From NCBI RefSeq assembly GCF_000420765.1, contig NZ_ATVO01000006.1:248001-312000 (forward strand): a DNA stretch of 64,000 nucleotides, given 5' to 3'. This document shows, in pieces, positions 36,973-44,503 of this stretch. Source of the DNA: Sandarakinorhabdus limnophila DSM 17366 (lineage in GTDB: Bacteria; Pseudomonadota; Alphaproteobacteria; Sphingomonadales; Sphingomonadaceae). Numbering within the stretch: position 1 is the first letter of the stretch; every line of letters starts with the position of its first letter. The notes beneath the pieces were generated by a model. The model saw only the letters and a list, made by a program, of their open reading frames with translations, ran no database searches and was not told the DNA's origin. The translations under genes were made by a program, and so were the position numbers.

Positions 36973-38055
36973 TCAGGCCGGTGCAAGTGCGTGCGGATCA
37001 GCGACGCGGGTGAGGCGCGCCAACAGCGCAAGGCCGCCGGGGATGGCAGAGAGCCCGGCCATGGCGGCCAAACGCCCCAGCGGGTGCCGGGCAACGGCGA
37101 GCGCCGCCATCGCGAGGCGGACAGGGCGGCGGGTGCGGGTGAGCAGCGCTTGGCTGTAATCCGCCGCGCTGGCACCCTGCGCCAGCATGGTGGCCGCCAG
37201 CCGCCCAGATTCGAGCGCAATGGCCATGCCGTCGCCGCAGAAACTGGGGATGACGGCGGCCTGATCGCCCAGCCGCCACAGGCCGTCCGTCGTTGGCCCA
37301 GCCAGATGCCCGTAGGGCACGCGGGAGATGGCGAGCGGGCGCGGCAGCAAGGGTTCCGCATCGCCCAGCGCGGCAAGGGCTGGCTCGGTGATCAACCTCG
37401 CCAGCAGGGCGGGCCAGTTGCCCAGCTCGCGATAATGCGCGCCATTGACCAGCAGGCACAGGTTCAGCCGGCCGCCCTCCACCGGTTGCAGCCCGGCATA
37501 GCCGCCATCGAAGAAGGTGACGGCCACGGTGCTGGCAAGGCGGCGGGACAGGGCTGGGTCACGGAAATACATCTTGAAGCCAATCTCGTCCGGCCCATCG
37601 GGACGCGGCAGGCCCCGCACATCATGCTTGCCGGTGGCAAGCAGCAGGGCCGGCGCGGCGATGTCTCCTGCGCTGGTCTGGGCGACGCCGTCGGCCAGAC
37701 CGCGCACGTTCACCCCACGCTGCACCTCCACACCGGCAGTGGCGGCGCGTTCCAGCATCGCTTCATCGAGAACACGGCGCGACAGGCTAAGCGCGGGGAA
37801 GGGTAAGGCGGCAGCCGCCTGGCGCTGGCCGGCGTTGATCTCGACACGGGTGATAGGGACGGCGCCGAGGCTGCGTGCATCCTCGCCCAGCCCGGCCAGC
37901 GCGGCAACAGCCTCGCCACTGAGAAACTCACCGCAGATCTTGTCGTGCGGGCCTGTCTCGCGCTCCAGCAACAGCGGCGCATGGCCCGATCTGGCCAGAT
38001 CGATGCCGGCTGCCGCGCCGGCCAGGCCGCCGCCGATGATCAGCGGCGCCGTCAT
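36973..38055 (-). CDS. FAD-dependent oxidoreductase of the type III PKS operon
   Basis: 360 residues from the ATG at 38055, which overlaps the methyltransferase stop (ATGA); a start at 38064 is also possible. Rossmann motif 'LIIGGGLAGAAAGIDLARSG' with 'LLLERETGPHDKICGEFLS' is typical of geranylgeranyl-reductase-like and PHBH-fold flavoproteins. The second FAD motif is 'GLWRLGDQAAVIPSFCGDGM'. 'GGYAGLQPVEGGRLNLCLLV' is also family-like. It presumably oxidises, hydroxylates or reduces the polyketide made by the neighbouring synthase. Third gene of the operon. Confidence 0.85.
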   Translation of the reverse strand: MTAPLIIGGGLAGAAAGIDLARSGHAPLLLERETGPHDKICGEFLSGEAVAALAGLGEDARSLGAVPITRVEINAGQRQAAAALPFPALSLSRRVLDEAMLERAATAGVEVQRGVNVRGLADGVAQTSAGDIAAPALLLATGKHDVRGLPRPDGPDEIGFKMYFRDPALSRRLASTVAVTFFDGGYAGLQPVEGGRLNLCLLVNGAHYRELGNWPALLARLITEPALAALGDAEPLLPRPLAISRVPYGHLAGPTTDGLWRLGDQAAVIPSFCGDGMAIALESGRLAATMLAQGASAADYSQALLTRTRRPVRLAMAALAVARHPLGRLAAMAGLSAIPGGLALLARLTRVADPHALAPA

Positions 38056-38780
38056 TTCGGGCATGACTCCACCGTCCAGCGGAAGGGGAAATGCCAGCGG
38101 ACTTCGGCCTCCACGCCGGCCGCCGTCAGCAGCGCCTCCCAATCGGCGCGGGTGAAAGCGCGGCGCACGGACAGCGCGCCATCATGGGCCACGATCGGAT
38201 GCCAGCGGAAGACAAAGGCAAGGGTACGAAAGCCGGCCCAGGCCAGCCAGTGCCGGTGCAGATCGTTGATCAGCCAGCCGACGCGGGCCGTGCGCTCCAT
38301 CCACTGGATGAACGCCACCAGTTCATCATCGCGCATGTGGTGGGCCACCAGCGACGAGATGATGAAATCGGGCTGCCAGTCCAGCGCTTCGGCGCGGCCC
38401 GTATGGTAAGTGATGCCCAGCGCCGGATCAGTGGCCGCGGCGGCGACCGGCGCCGAACGCGGATTGAGATCGATGCCGGCCAGTTCGGCGTGCAGCCCGC
38501 GCCCCTGCAGCCAGCGGGCGATGGCGCGCAGCATGTCACCATGGCCGAAGCCGACATCGAGCAAGGTGAAACCAACGCGGCTGGGCAATTGCCTGCGCAG
38601 CCAGGCGATGGTGGGCCAGCGCGCCAGCGTTATCGTGTTGACCTGTGCCAGATCGGCGATGACGGCGGCATAGGTGGCGGGATCAAGCCCGTCGGCATCC
38701 ATCACCTCCGGCAGATCGGCGCGCTTGGAGAAATCCAGCCGCGCGCGCGGCCAATCCGAAGGAACGGCGTTCGCGTTCAC
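38052..38780 (-). CDS. SAM-dependent methyltransferase of the type III PKS operon
   Basis: 242 residues, class I methyltransferase. SAM-binding motif I 'TLLDVGFGHGDMLRAIARWL', acidic motif II 'ELAGIDLNPRSAP', motif III around 'DFIISSLVAHHMRDDELVAF'. The opening 'EVMDADGLDPATYAAVIADL' recurs in methyltransferases that accompany bacterial type III PKS genes. It probably O- or C-methylates an alkylresorcinol or alkylpyrone intermediate. It overlaps the synthase stop and the oxidoreductase start by 4 bases each, so the three are tightly coupled. Confidence 0.88.
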   Translation of the reverse strand: MNANAVPSDWPRARLDFSKRADLPEVMDADGLDPATYAAVIADLAQVNTITLARWPTIAWLRRQLPSRVGFTLLDVGFGHGDMLRAIARWLQGRGLHAELAGIDLNPRSAPVAAAATDPALGITYHTGRAEALDWQPDFIISSLVAHHMRDDELVAFIQWMERTARVGWLINDLHRHWLAWAGFRTLAFVFRWHPIVAHDGALSVRRAFTRADWEALLTAAGVEAEVRWHFPFRWTVESCPK

Positions 38781-39877
38781 ACACCCACCGTTTCAAAGCG
38801 GAAGCTTTCCGCCGCCAGGCCCGGCCCGAAGGCCACAGCAAAGCCCGGCACGCCCTTGGGCACACTGGTGCCGATCCCGGCCATGATGCGTTGCAGGACG
38901 AACATGATGGTGGCGCTGCTCATGTTGCCGCATTCGCGCAGCACTTCGCGGGACCAGTTCAATGCGCCCTGCCCGATGCCCAGCCCGGTTTCCACCGCAT
39001 CCAAGATGGCGCGGCCGCCGCCGTGCACGGCCCACACACCATATTCATCCGGGCTGCGGCCATGCAACAGATCGACGCCCGCAGGGCCGGCCAGCGCCTG
39101 TTGCAGGATCGCCGGCACGCGGCCCGAAAGCACCATGTCAAAGCCCTGATCGCCCACACCCCAGGTGATGGTATCAGCGGAATCGGCAATGGTGGCGGCG
39201 CGGAAATCGGTGAGGGCGATGCCGGTGGGATCAGCCGTCACCAGCGCGGCGGCACAGCCATCGCCGAACAGCAGCATGGCCAGCAACGATTCCAGTTCGC
39301 CCGTTTCCTGAAAATGCAGGCTGCACAGTTCCAGATTGACCACCAGCACCCGCGCCGATGGATCGGACCGGACGAAATGATGCGCGAGCCTGAGCGAATT
39401 CACCGCCGCATAGCAGCCCATGAAACCCACGTGCGTGCGCTCCACGCCGGGATTGAGGCCAAGGCGCTGCACCAGGATCTGATCGATGCCCGGCGCTGTC
39501 ATGCCGGTGCAACTGGCAACAACCAGATGCGTGATGCCCTGCAGTTCCGCGGCCGACAGACCCAGCCCGGCGATGGCCTGTTCAGCCAGGCCCGGCGCGG
39601 TGGCGGCGAAACGCGCCATGCGCTTGGCCGTCGATGGGAACGCGCCGGGACGATAGAAACCCTCGGCGTCCGCGGTGAAACCGTCCGGGTCTTTCACCGG
39701 CGTAAAGAAGCTCCAGCGGTGATCGATGGCGCTGCGGCCAACCAGGCGCTTGAAGATCAACTGGTCGCGCCGATCCTTGATCAGGCCGCCAACGAAATCC
39801 ACGAACGCCTCGTGCACATCATTGGGCGGCAGCGCGGTGCCGATACGGTTGATGTGCGCGATTGCAGGGGCAGGCAT
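38777..39877 (-). CDS. Type III polyketide synthase (chalcone/stilbene synthase family)
   Basis: 366 residues, usual family length. Catalytic triad visible as C155 in 'VGFMGCYAAVNSLRLA', H285 in 'YGVWAVHGGGRAIL' and N318 in 'LRECGNMSSATIMF'. 'GFGPGL' in the consensus appears as 'AFGPGLAAESF' near the end. It condenses malonyl-CoA units on an acyl-CoA starter to give resorcinols, pyrones or phloroglucinols. AAGGAA precedes the start. It heads a minus-strand operon of methyltransferase, FAD oxidoreductase and possibly a siroheme synthase gene. Confidence 0.95.
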   Translation of the reverse strand: MPAPAIAHINRIGTALPPNDVHEAFVDFVGGLIKDRRDQLIFKRLVGRSAIDHRWSFFTPVKDPDGFTADAEGFYRPGAFPSTAKRMARFAATAPGLAEQAIAGLGLSAAELQGITHLVVASCTGMTAPGIDQILVQRLGLNPGVERTHVGFMGCYAAVNSLRLAHHFVRSDPSARVLVVNLELCSLHFQETGELESLLAMLLFGDGCAAALVTADPTGIALTDFRAATIADSADTITWGVGDQGFDMVLSGRVPAILQQALAGPAGVDLLHGRSPDEYGVWAVHGGGRAILDAVETGLGIGQGALNWSREVLRECGNMSSATIMFVLQRIMAGIGTSVPKGVPGFAVAFGPGLAAESFRFETVGV

Positions 39878-39964
39878 CGCGGAAATTCCTTTTGAGTTGA
39901 AGGGCGACAGTGCGCCGGTTGGGCAGGGCTTGCAACAGCACGCACTGCGGCCGATGGATGCGCC

Positions 39965-40864
39965 ATGAACTCATCAGGCATCAGCGCGGTTCCCGGCATA
40001 TACGTCGGCCATGCCCATTGCGATGTGGCGCGCACCGGCGTCACCCTGATCTTGCCACACGAACCCGCGGTGATGGCGGTGGACGTGCGCGGCGGTGGCC
40101 CCGGCACGCGCGAGACGGATGCACTTAATCCCATCAACCTGGTCGAGCGCGCCCACGGGCTGGCGCTGGCTGGTGGTTCGGTGTTCGGGCTGGCGGCCGG
40201 CGATGAGTTGGCGCTGCTGCTTTCCGCTGCCGGGCGCGGCCTGCCGATGGGCGACGGCCTGCCCGCGGTGCCGGTCGTGCCGGCGGCCATCCTGTTCGAT
40301 ATCACCAATGGCGGCGACAAGGCGTGGGGCATGGACCCACCCTATCGCCGGCTGACGCGGGAGGCCTTTGCCGCCACCGGCCAGCCGGGCAGTGACGGCC
40401 ACGGGCCCATCGGTGCCGGGTTCGGCGCGCGGGCCGGCAGCCGGGCGGGCGGCATCGGCAGCGTCTCGCGCGTGCTGGATGATGGCAACATTGTTGGCGC
40501 GCTGATTGCTGCCAACAGTTTCGGCGAAATTTATGCCGATGCGCCGCCCGGTGACGGCCCGGTGGAGATGCCAAAACTGGCCAAACATCGCCGCTTCGGG
40601 CGGGACAACACGATCATCGGCGCGGTCGCCACCAACGCGCCGCTCACCCGCGCCCAGGCCTTGCGGGTGGCGATGATGGCGCAGGGCGGGCTGACGCGGG
40701 CCGTCCGCCCGATCCACACGCCGTTCGATGGCGACTGCCTCTTCGCCCTCTCCACCGCGCCCCCCGGCCAGACACCAGTGGACGATGTGCAACTGATCGA
40801 AATCGGCACGGTGGCCGCCGATCTGGTGGCCGCTGCCGTGCGCCAGGCTGTCGGGCTCTACTGA
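39965..40864 (+). CDS. P1 family (DmpA/S58) peptidase
   Basis: 299 residues, shorter than the about 350-residue DmpA but typical of bacterial P1 members. 'GISAVPGIYVGHA' and 'GVTLILP' begin the fold; 'DALNPINLVERAHGLALAGG' plus 'GLAAGDELALLL' are conserved. The autocatalytic cleavage site should be the Gly-Ser in 'SRAGGIGSVSR', making Ser the N-terminal nucleophile; 'RDNTIIGAVATNAPLTRAQ' is the later conserved segment. Family members are aminopeptidases or beta-peptidyl aminopeptidases. It diverges from the PKS operon across 87 bases. Confidence 0.9.
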   Translation: MNSSGISAVPGIYVGHAHCDVARTGVTLILPHEPAVMAVDVRGGGPGTRETDALNPINLVERAHGLALAGGSVFGLAAGDELALLLSAAGRGLPMGDGLPAVPVVPAAILFDITNGGDKAWGMDPPYRRLTREAFAATGQPGSDGHGPIGAGFGARAGSRAGGIGSVSRVLDDGNIVGALIAANSFGEIYADAPPGDGPVEMPKLAKHRRFGRDNTIIGAVATNAPLTRAQALRVAMMAQGGLTRAVRPIHTPFDGDCLFALSTAPPGQTPVDDVQLIEIGTVAADLVAAAVRQAVGLY

Positions 40865-41403
40865 GCCTGCAAGGCCGTGATGCGGCCCGCCAGGGCGTCG
40901 AGACGCGGCGCCAGCGTGGCCGCCGCAGCCGGCGCGTCACGCAAGGCTTCAGCCAGCGAAGCGCGGCGATAATCGGCGCCAGCCAGCGGCGCCAGCGCGG
41001 CGCCCAGGGCGGATTCGGTCGCTTCCCGTTGCAAGGCAGCAGCCGAATCGGCGGCGCTGCCGGCAGCGCCCGCGCGCGCGGCATCACGGGCGGCGCGGGC
41101 CGGGGCAGCGGCGGCTTCCACCTGCGCCACCATCGCTTCCAGCGCGGCAATCTCGGTTTCGGCAGCGGCCGGCGTTGGCGGTGGGGTGGGTGCCGGCATG
41201 TCGGGCGCGGCCGGGGACACGGCTTCAGCCGGGGGGGCGCAGTCGGCGTCACCTCTGGGGCAGCGGCCGACACCCGGCACGTTGCGCGGCACCATCGGCG
41301 AGATTTCACCGGGACGCGGGTTCAGGCTGGGCCAATCATTGGATCGGCCGGCGCAACCGACCAGCAAAAGGGCAAGAACAAGAGGCTGGGCCATGCGGTG
41401 CAT
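40858..41403 (-). CDS. Putative lipoprotein, alanine/proline-rich
   Basis: 181 residues with a lipobox 'LVLALLLVGC' (Cys about residue 17), so a probable outer-membrane-directed lipoprotein. Residues 60-85 are a Pro/Ala-rich linker. The rest is a predicted helical, alanine-rich region ('EIAALEAMVAQVEAAAAPAR' and 'LAPRLDALAGRITALQ'), possibly coiled coil. No family recognised. Its 3' end overlaps the peptidase gene by 7 bases. An alternative start lies three codons in. Confidence 0.65.
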   Translation of the reverse strand: MHRMAQPLVLALLLVGCAGRSNDWPSLNPRPGEISPMVPRNVPGVGRCPRGDADCAPPAEAVSPAAPDMPAPTPPPTPAAAETEIAALEAMVAQVEAAAAPARAARDAARAGAAGSAADSAAALQREATESALGAALAPLAGADYRRASLAEALRDAPAAAATLAPRLDALAGRITALQAQ

Positions 41404-41479
41404 GATTTATCGCCTAAAACGGCAAGGAAGAGGTTGCAATGCCCCGCGCGCATGGCTATCAGGCCGGCCTTCACGGTGT

Positions 41480-41556
41480 GCGCCCGTAGCTCAGCTGGAT
41501 AGAGCATCAGACTACGAATCTGAGGGTCGGACGTTCGAATCGTTCCGGGCGCACCA
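41480..41556 (+). tRNA. tRNA-Arg (anticodon ACG)
   Basis: 77 bases. Acceptor GCGCCCG (41480-41486) pairs with CGGGCGC (41546-41552), discriminator A and encoded CCA (41554-41556). D-arm 'AGCTCAGCTGGATAGAGC', anticodon stem CAGAC/GTCTG-like around CTACGAA, anticodon ACG (Arg). T-arm has GTTCGAATC. A T-run follows directly. The sequence beyond it is lower in GC and carries foreign-looking genes. Confidence 0.97.
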
Positions 41557-42064
41557 TTTTTTCCTCAATTTCTTAAGAACTTAGCGTCACGTGCGGCGCT
41601 GGCATCCTATGGCTGCTTATTTCATTTTGGCGCCGGGCATCAGATAGGCATCAGACCGACCGGTTTCAGTCGAGCCGGTTTGGCCCAACAGGGCCCTCCC
41701 AAAGGCGGCCCAAAGTTTCTTCTTACCTGATTCGCTCCCCCCGGGGGCAGGGCCAACTGTAATGCCGTCAGAGCAGCAGGCGCAGCCCCGCTGAGGCGCG
41801 GACAGCCGGGATATGGGCCGCATCTTGACGGCGATCATGATGGCTTAGGGTGTGAGTAAGTCGACGCGCATGTGAAGGTGGCGAGAAAGTCGTCAGAAAC
41901 TTAAAATCCTCGGAGGGTATCCCTCGTGCCGGTTCGTGTCCCGCCGTCCGCACCAGCATGGATCGAGGTGGGAGCTAAGCCCTCAATTGACACAGAGTCT
42001 TGTAATTCGCACGAAGGGCAGAGGAGATCGCAGTTCGCTTCCCCAGGGCGGCAGGAGACGTCTT
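41557..42064. other. Non-coding stretch at the left edge of a low-GC patch
   Basis: No protein-like frame. It contains the 3' tRNA-Leu fragment at 41899-41955 and, near the right end, the leader of the Sel1/protease gene. The region sits between tRNA-Arg and that gene. Confidence 0.5.
41899..41955 (+). pseudogene. 3' fragment of a tRNA-Leu (TAA) gene
   Basis: From the anticodon loop CTTAAAA (TAA at 41902-41904) the sequence reads like the 3' half of a leucine tRNA: anticodon 3' stem TCCTC, long variable arm around GGAGGGTATCCCTC, T-arm GCCGG/CCCGC with loop TTCGTGT, acceptor CGTCCGC, then ACCA (41952-41955). The 5' half is absent: the bases before the loop cannot pair with TCCTC, and no GCGGACG acceptor strand exists at the right distance. 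The T-loop also has T where A58 is expected. Such anticodon-to-CCA fragments are typical leftovers of integrase attachment sites. Confidence 0.7.
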
Positions 42065-43768
42065 ATGCTAAAACACGCCCGTACGACGGCGCTGGCAATC
42101 GCCGGATCAATGCTGTTCGTTGGCGCCCAGCCGGCGCAGGCAGGCTTTTTCAACAACACTGCATTCCTATCAGCCAACAAAGCTGATGAGAATGGCGATT
42201 ATATCAAAGCCGCGAAGCTGTATGCGAAGGTGGTGGAAGGTGGCAGTCCGGAATTAGCCGCAGCAGCCGCTTTTAAGCTCTACAAATATTATTTAAATGG
42301 TATCGGCGTTTTCAAAAATTCCGACTCAGCGTTGCATTATTTAGAGATCGCGGCCCAAAGTGTTGATCCAACATGGGCAAAAATAGCCAACTGGGAGATG
42401 GGCTACCAATTGATGACTGGCTTCGAAGGATCAATGCCGATCAAGAGAACAGAAGCTGTGCCATATTTTCTCCGTGCCAAACAGTTAGGCTCAGACGGTA
42501 GTTCAAAAGCCTTGGATGTACTTCAGGCGTACCCAGAAGTGATTTTGGCTTCACGAGCGGAATTATTTTCGCCACCGAGCGAGCAAATTGCACCTTTCAG
42601 TCTTGCAGCTGCATTCCAATTTCTTAACGCGGGAGATGTCGCAAAAGCCCGGGGCACGCTGAACTGGCATGCTCGACGGGGGAACGAGCAAGCCCAAATC
42701 GAATTGGCTTTGTTACTTTTGACAAAGGGTACGCCGAGCGATCTGCAAGAGGCAGGCGGCTGGTTCCTCCTGGCTGCCCGATCAGGCAATGCCAGTGCTC
42801 AGCGGTTATACGGACTCATCCTGATGGAAATCGCGAAGGCGCCTCCACTAGAGGCGCTTGAGTGGCTGCAGCGTTCTGCAAATCAAGGCGATCCAGACGC
42901 AGAAAACTTCCTAGGCCAATACGCGGCAAATCCTCCACGAAACTACGCCCAACCCGAATATGCCGTAGCAGTCACTCATTTCGTAAAGGCAATGTCATTG
43001 GGCTCGCCAAAAGCTGCACTGAATCTTGGCGATCTTTATGCAGATGGACTTGGGGTTGCGAAAGATGCCGCGACCGCTATCGAGTTGTACAAGGCTGCTG
43101 CAGATGCGGGTCTGGTGGAGGCGCGAAACCTTCTCTTTTCTAAATTCGACATTGTTTACACTCCTTCGTCGAAGGCAGCTCCTGCGGCTCAGAATGCAAC
43201 ATCTCATCGCCAGGTCATTACGTCCCGCGAACTTTCGCCTGTAGAAATCTATCAGAGGAATGCAGCTAGCGTCTTCTTGATGCAGGCTGAAACTCGGGGC
43301 CAAAAAGGTGGCATGGGCGGATCCGCAGTAGCCATTTCGAGCCATGAACTTTTGACGAACTGCCATGTCACGGAAGGGCATAATTTGTTTGGAGTAAAAA
43401 TTAATGGCGCGTGGCAGCTGGTAGAATTCGGAAAGGGCAAAAAGTCCGTCGACCTCTGCATTTACAAAACAGATTTGAACCTCAGCCCCATAACGCAGGT
43501 TCGCGGTTACGAAACTTTGCAAGTTGGTGAAAAGGTTTACGCGATCGGATCGCCGGCGAGACTAGAAAACACCCTATCTGAAGGAATTATTTCAGCGCTG
43601 CGTATTTTGAATGGCGTCAAAGACATTCAAATTACAGCTCCGATAGATCATGGATCATCGGGTGGGGCACTCTTCGATGCCCAAGGGCGACTAATTGGAA
43701 TAACTACATGGCGTCAAGGTGTTTCAGGCAATCTCAACTTCGCTGTTTCAATCGATGAAGCGCCCTAA
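42065..43768 (+). CDS. Exported Sel1-repeat protein with C-terminal trypsin-like protease domain
   Basis: 567 residues from the ATG at 42065, where an export signal starts ('ALAIAGSMLFVGAQPAQA'). Residues about 30-370 are Sel1/TPR-like helical repeats ('LGDLYADGLGVAKDAATAIE' is the clearest). Residues about 395-567 form a trypsin-like domain: H434 in 'ELLTNCHVTEGH', D463 in 'KKSVDLCIYK', S532 in 'DHGSSGGALFD'. A periplasmic protease whose repeats choose substrates or partners is the likely design. Base composition is visibly lower in GC than the neighbours, and codons such as AAA, ATT and TTT are common, suggesting horizontal acquisition. Confidence 0.85.
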   Translation: MLKHARTTALAIAGSMLFVGAQPAQAGFFNNTAFLSANKADENGDYIKAAKLYAKVVEGGSPELAAAAAFKLYKYYLNGIGVFKNSDSALHYLEIAAQSVDPTWAKIANWEMGYQLMTGFEGSMPIKRTEAVPYFLRAKQLGSDGSSKALDVLQAYPEVILASRAELFSPPSEQIAPFSLAAAFQFLNAGDVAKARGTLNWHARRGNEQAQIELALLLLTKGTPSDLQEAGGWFLLAARSGNASAQRLYGLILMEIAKAPPLEALEWLQRSANQGDPDAENFLGQYAANPPRNYAQPEYAVAVTHFVKAMSLGSPKAALNLGDLYADGLGVAKDAATAIELYKAAADAGLVEARNLLFSKFDIVYTPSSKAAPAAQNATSHRQVITSRELSPVEIYQRNAASVFLMQAETRGQKGGMGGSAVAISSHELLTNCHVTEGHNLFGVKINGAWQLVEFGKGKKSVDLCIYKTDLNLSPITQVRGYETLQVGEKVYAIGSPARLENTLSEGIISALRILNGVKDIQITAPIDHGSSGGALFDAQGRLIGITTWRQGVSGNLNFAVSIDEAP

Positions 43769-43944
43769 GCCAAATTGACTAGCCGCTGCTCTGCCCGTTC
43801 CAGCGCCGCTATTCGGCAACCGCGCAGCGATGCTTGCCCGCTGGCTTTCACTCAGGTGGCGGCGCTGGGAACGAAAAATAAGTAGAGTGGGCAGGTGATG
43901 TAAAAAGAGGCATGTTCGCGCTGCGCGGATCGGAGGGCACCCCG

Positions 43945-44316
43945 TTACCGAACTTGACGCGGATGGCACGCAGGGAATGCCTGGGTGATTGCCTCCACTG
44001 CCAGATTGATCGCTGGCAAATGGCGACGAGCAGGATTGTCCCGTAAATAAAATAGGACAATATCTTCCACTTGATACAAATCCATCCCAATTGGATAACA
44101 GTTTTTCCCATCGGCTGTTTCTAGTATTACCAACTTTCTGGTGAATAATATATTTCCAATAAACACCATGCATCGTACATTTTTCATCGAAGTTTTACCT
44201 GTGAGGTCTTTGCTGCAAGCTTTATATAAGTTATTACCTGTCTCTAACGGCTCTAAAGGCGGAACCGGCTGGGCCGAGGGGTTTACCTGCGACCGACACT
44301 GCCGTGTGCATGTCAC
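43945..44316 (-). CDS. Rap1a/Tai-like small protein
   Basis: 123 residues from a GTG at 44316. 'ETGNNLYKACSKD', then a cysteine in 'VRCMVFIGNIL', then 'GKNCYPIGMDLYQVEDIVLF', 'YLRDNPARRHLPAINLAVEA' and 'TQAFPAC' follow the Rap1a/Tai pattern (G..L...C; C.gyi.G; C.p.gv...q...vv..yL..hP..rh..a...v..al..afPC). Founding members are periplasmic immunity proteins against type VI amidase toxins, but the fold is also found elsewhere. No signal peptide can be read in frame and a stop lies upstream, so the N-terminus may be damaged. AT-rich, like the protease gene facing it. Confidence 0.6.
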   Translation of the reverse strand: MTCTRQCRSQVNPSAQPVPPLEPLETGNNLYKACSKDLTGKTSMKNVRCMVFIGNILFTRKLVILETADGKNCYPIGMDLYQVEDIVLFYLRDNPARRHLPAINLAVEAITQAFPACHPRQVR

Positions 44317-44439
44317 GCTCTGCGCGCCATATCCGATGGCGCGAGGCTGCCCGCCAACCTATTGCCCTTGTGTGGGGCTGGAATAAGGCGTCCTGAAAAT
44401 ACGGCGGTGTTGGCTTGGCTGCGCCGTAAACTGGCGCAC

Positions 44440-44473
44440 AAAAAAGGCGGGGCGGCATTGCTGCCACCCCGCC
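44440..44473 (-). terminator. Rho-independent terminator of the third TonB receptor
   Basis: On the minus strand GGCGGGGTGGCA (44473-44462) pairs with TGCCGCCCCGCC (44457-44446) around a 4-base loop, with one G-U pair, followed by TTTTTT (44445-44440). It starts 30 bases after the receptor stop and is a textbook intrinsic terminator. Confidence 0.93.
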
Positions 44474-44503
44474 CATTTACAGTTGATGTTTGAATGCCCG
44501 GGG

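Noticed and set aside
36109-37806. A 565-residue plus-strand frame
   Set aside because: Antisense to the siroheme synthase and FAD oxidoreductase genes; Gly/Gln/Arg-rich without domain features.
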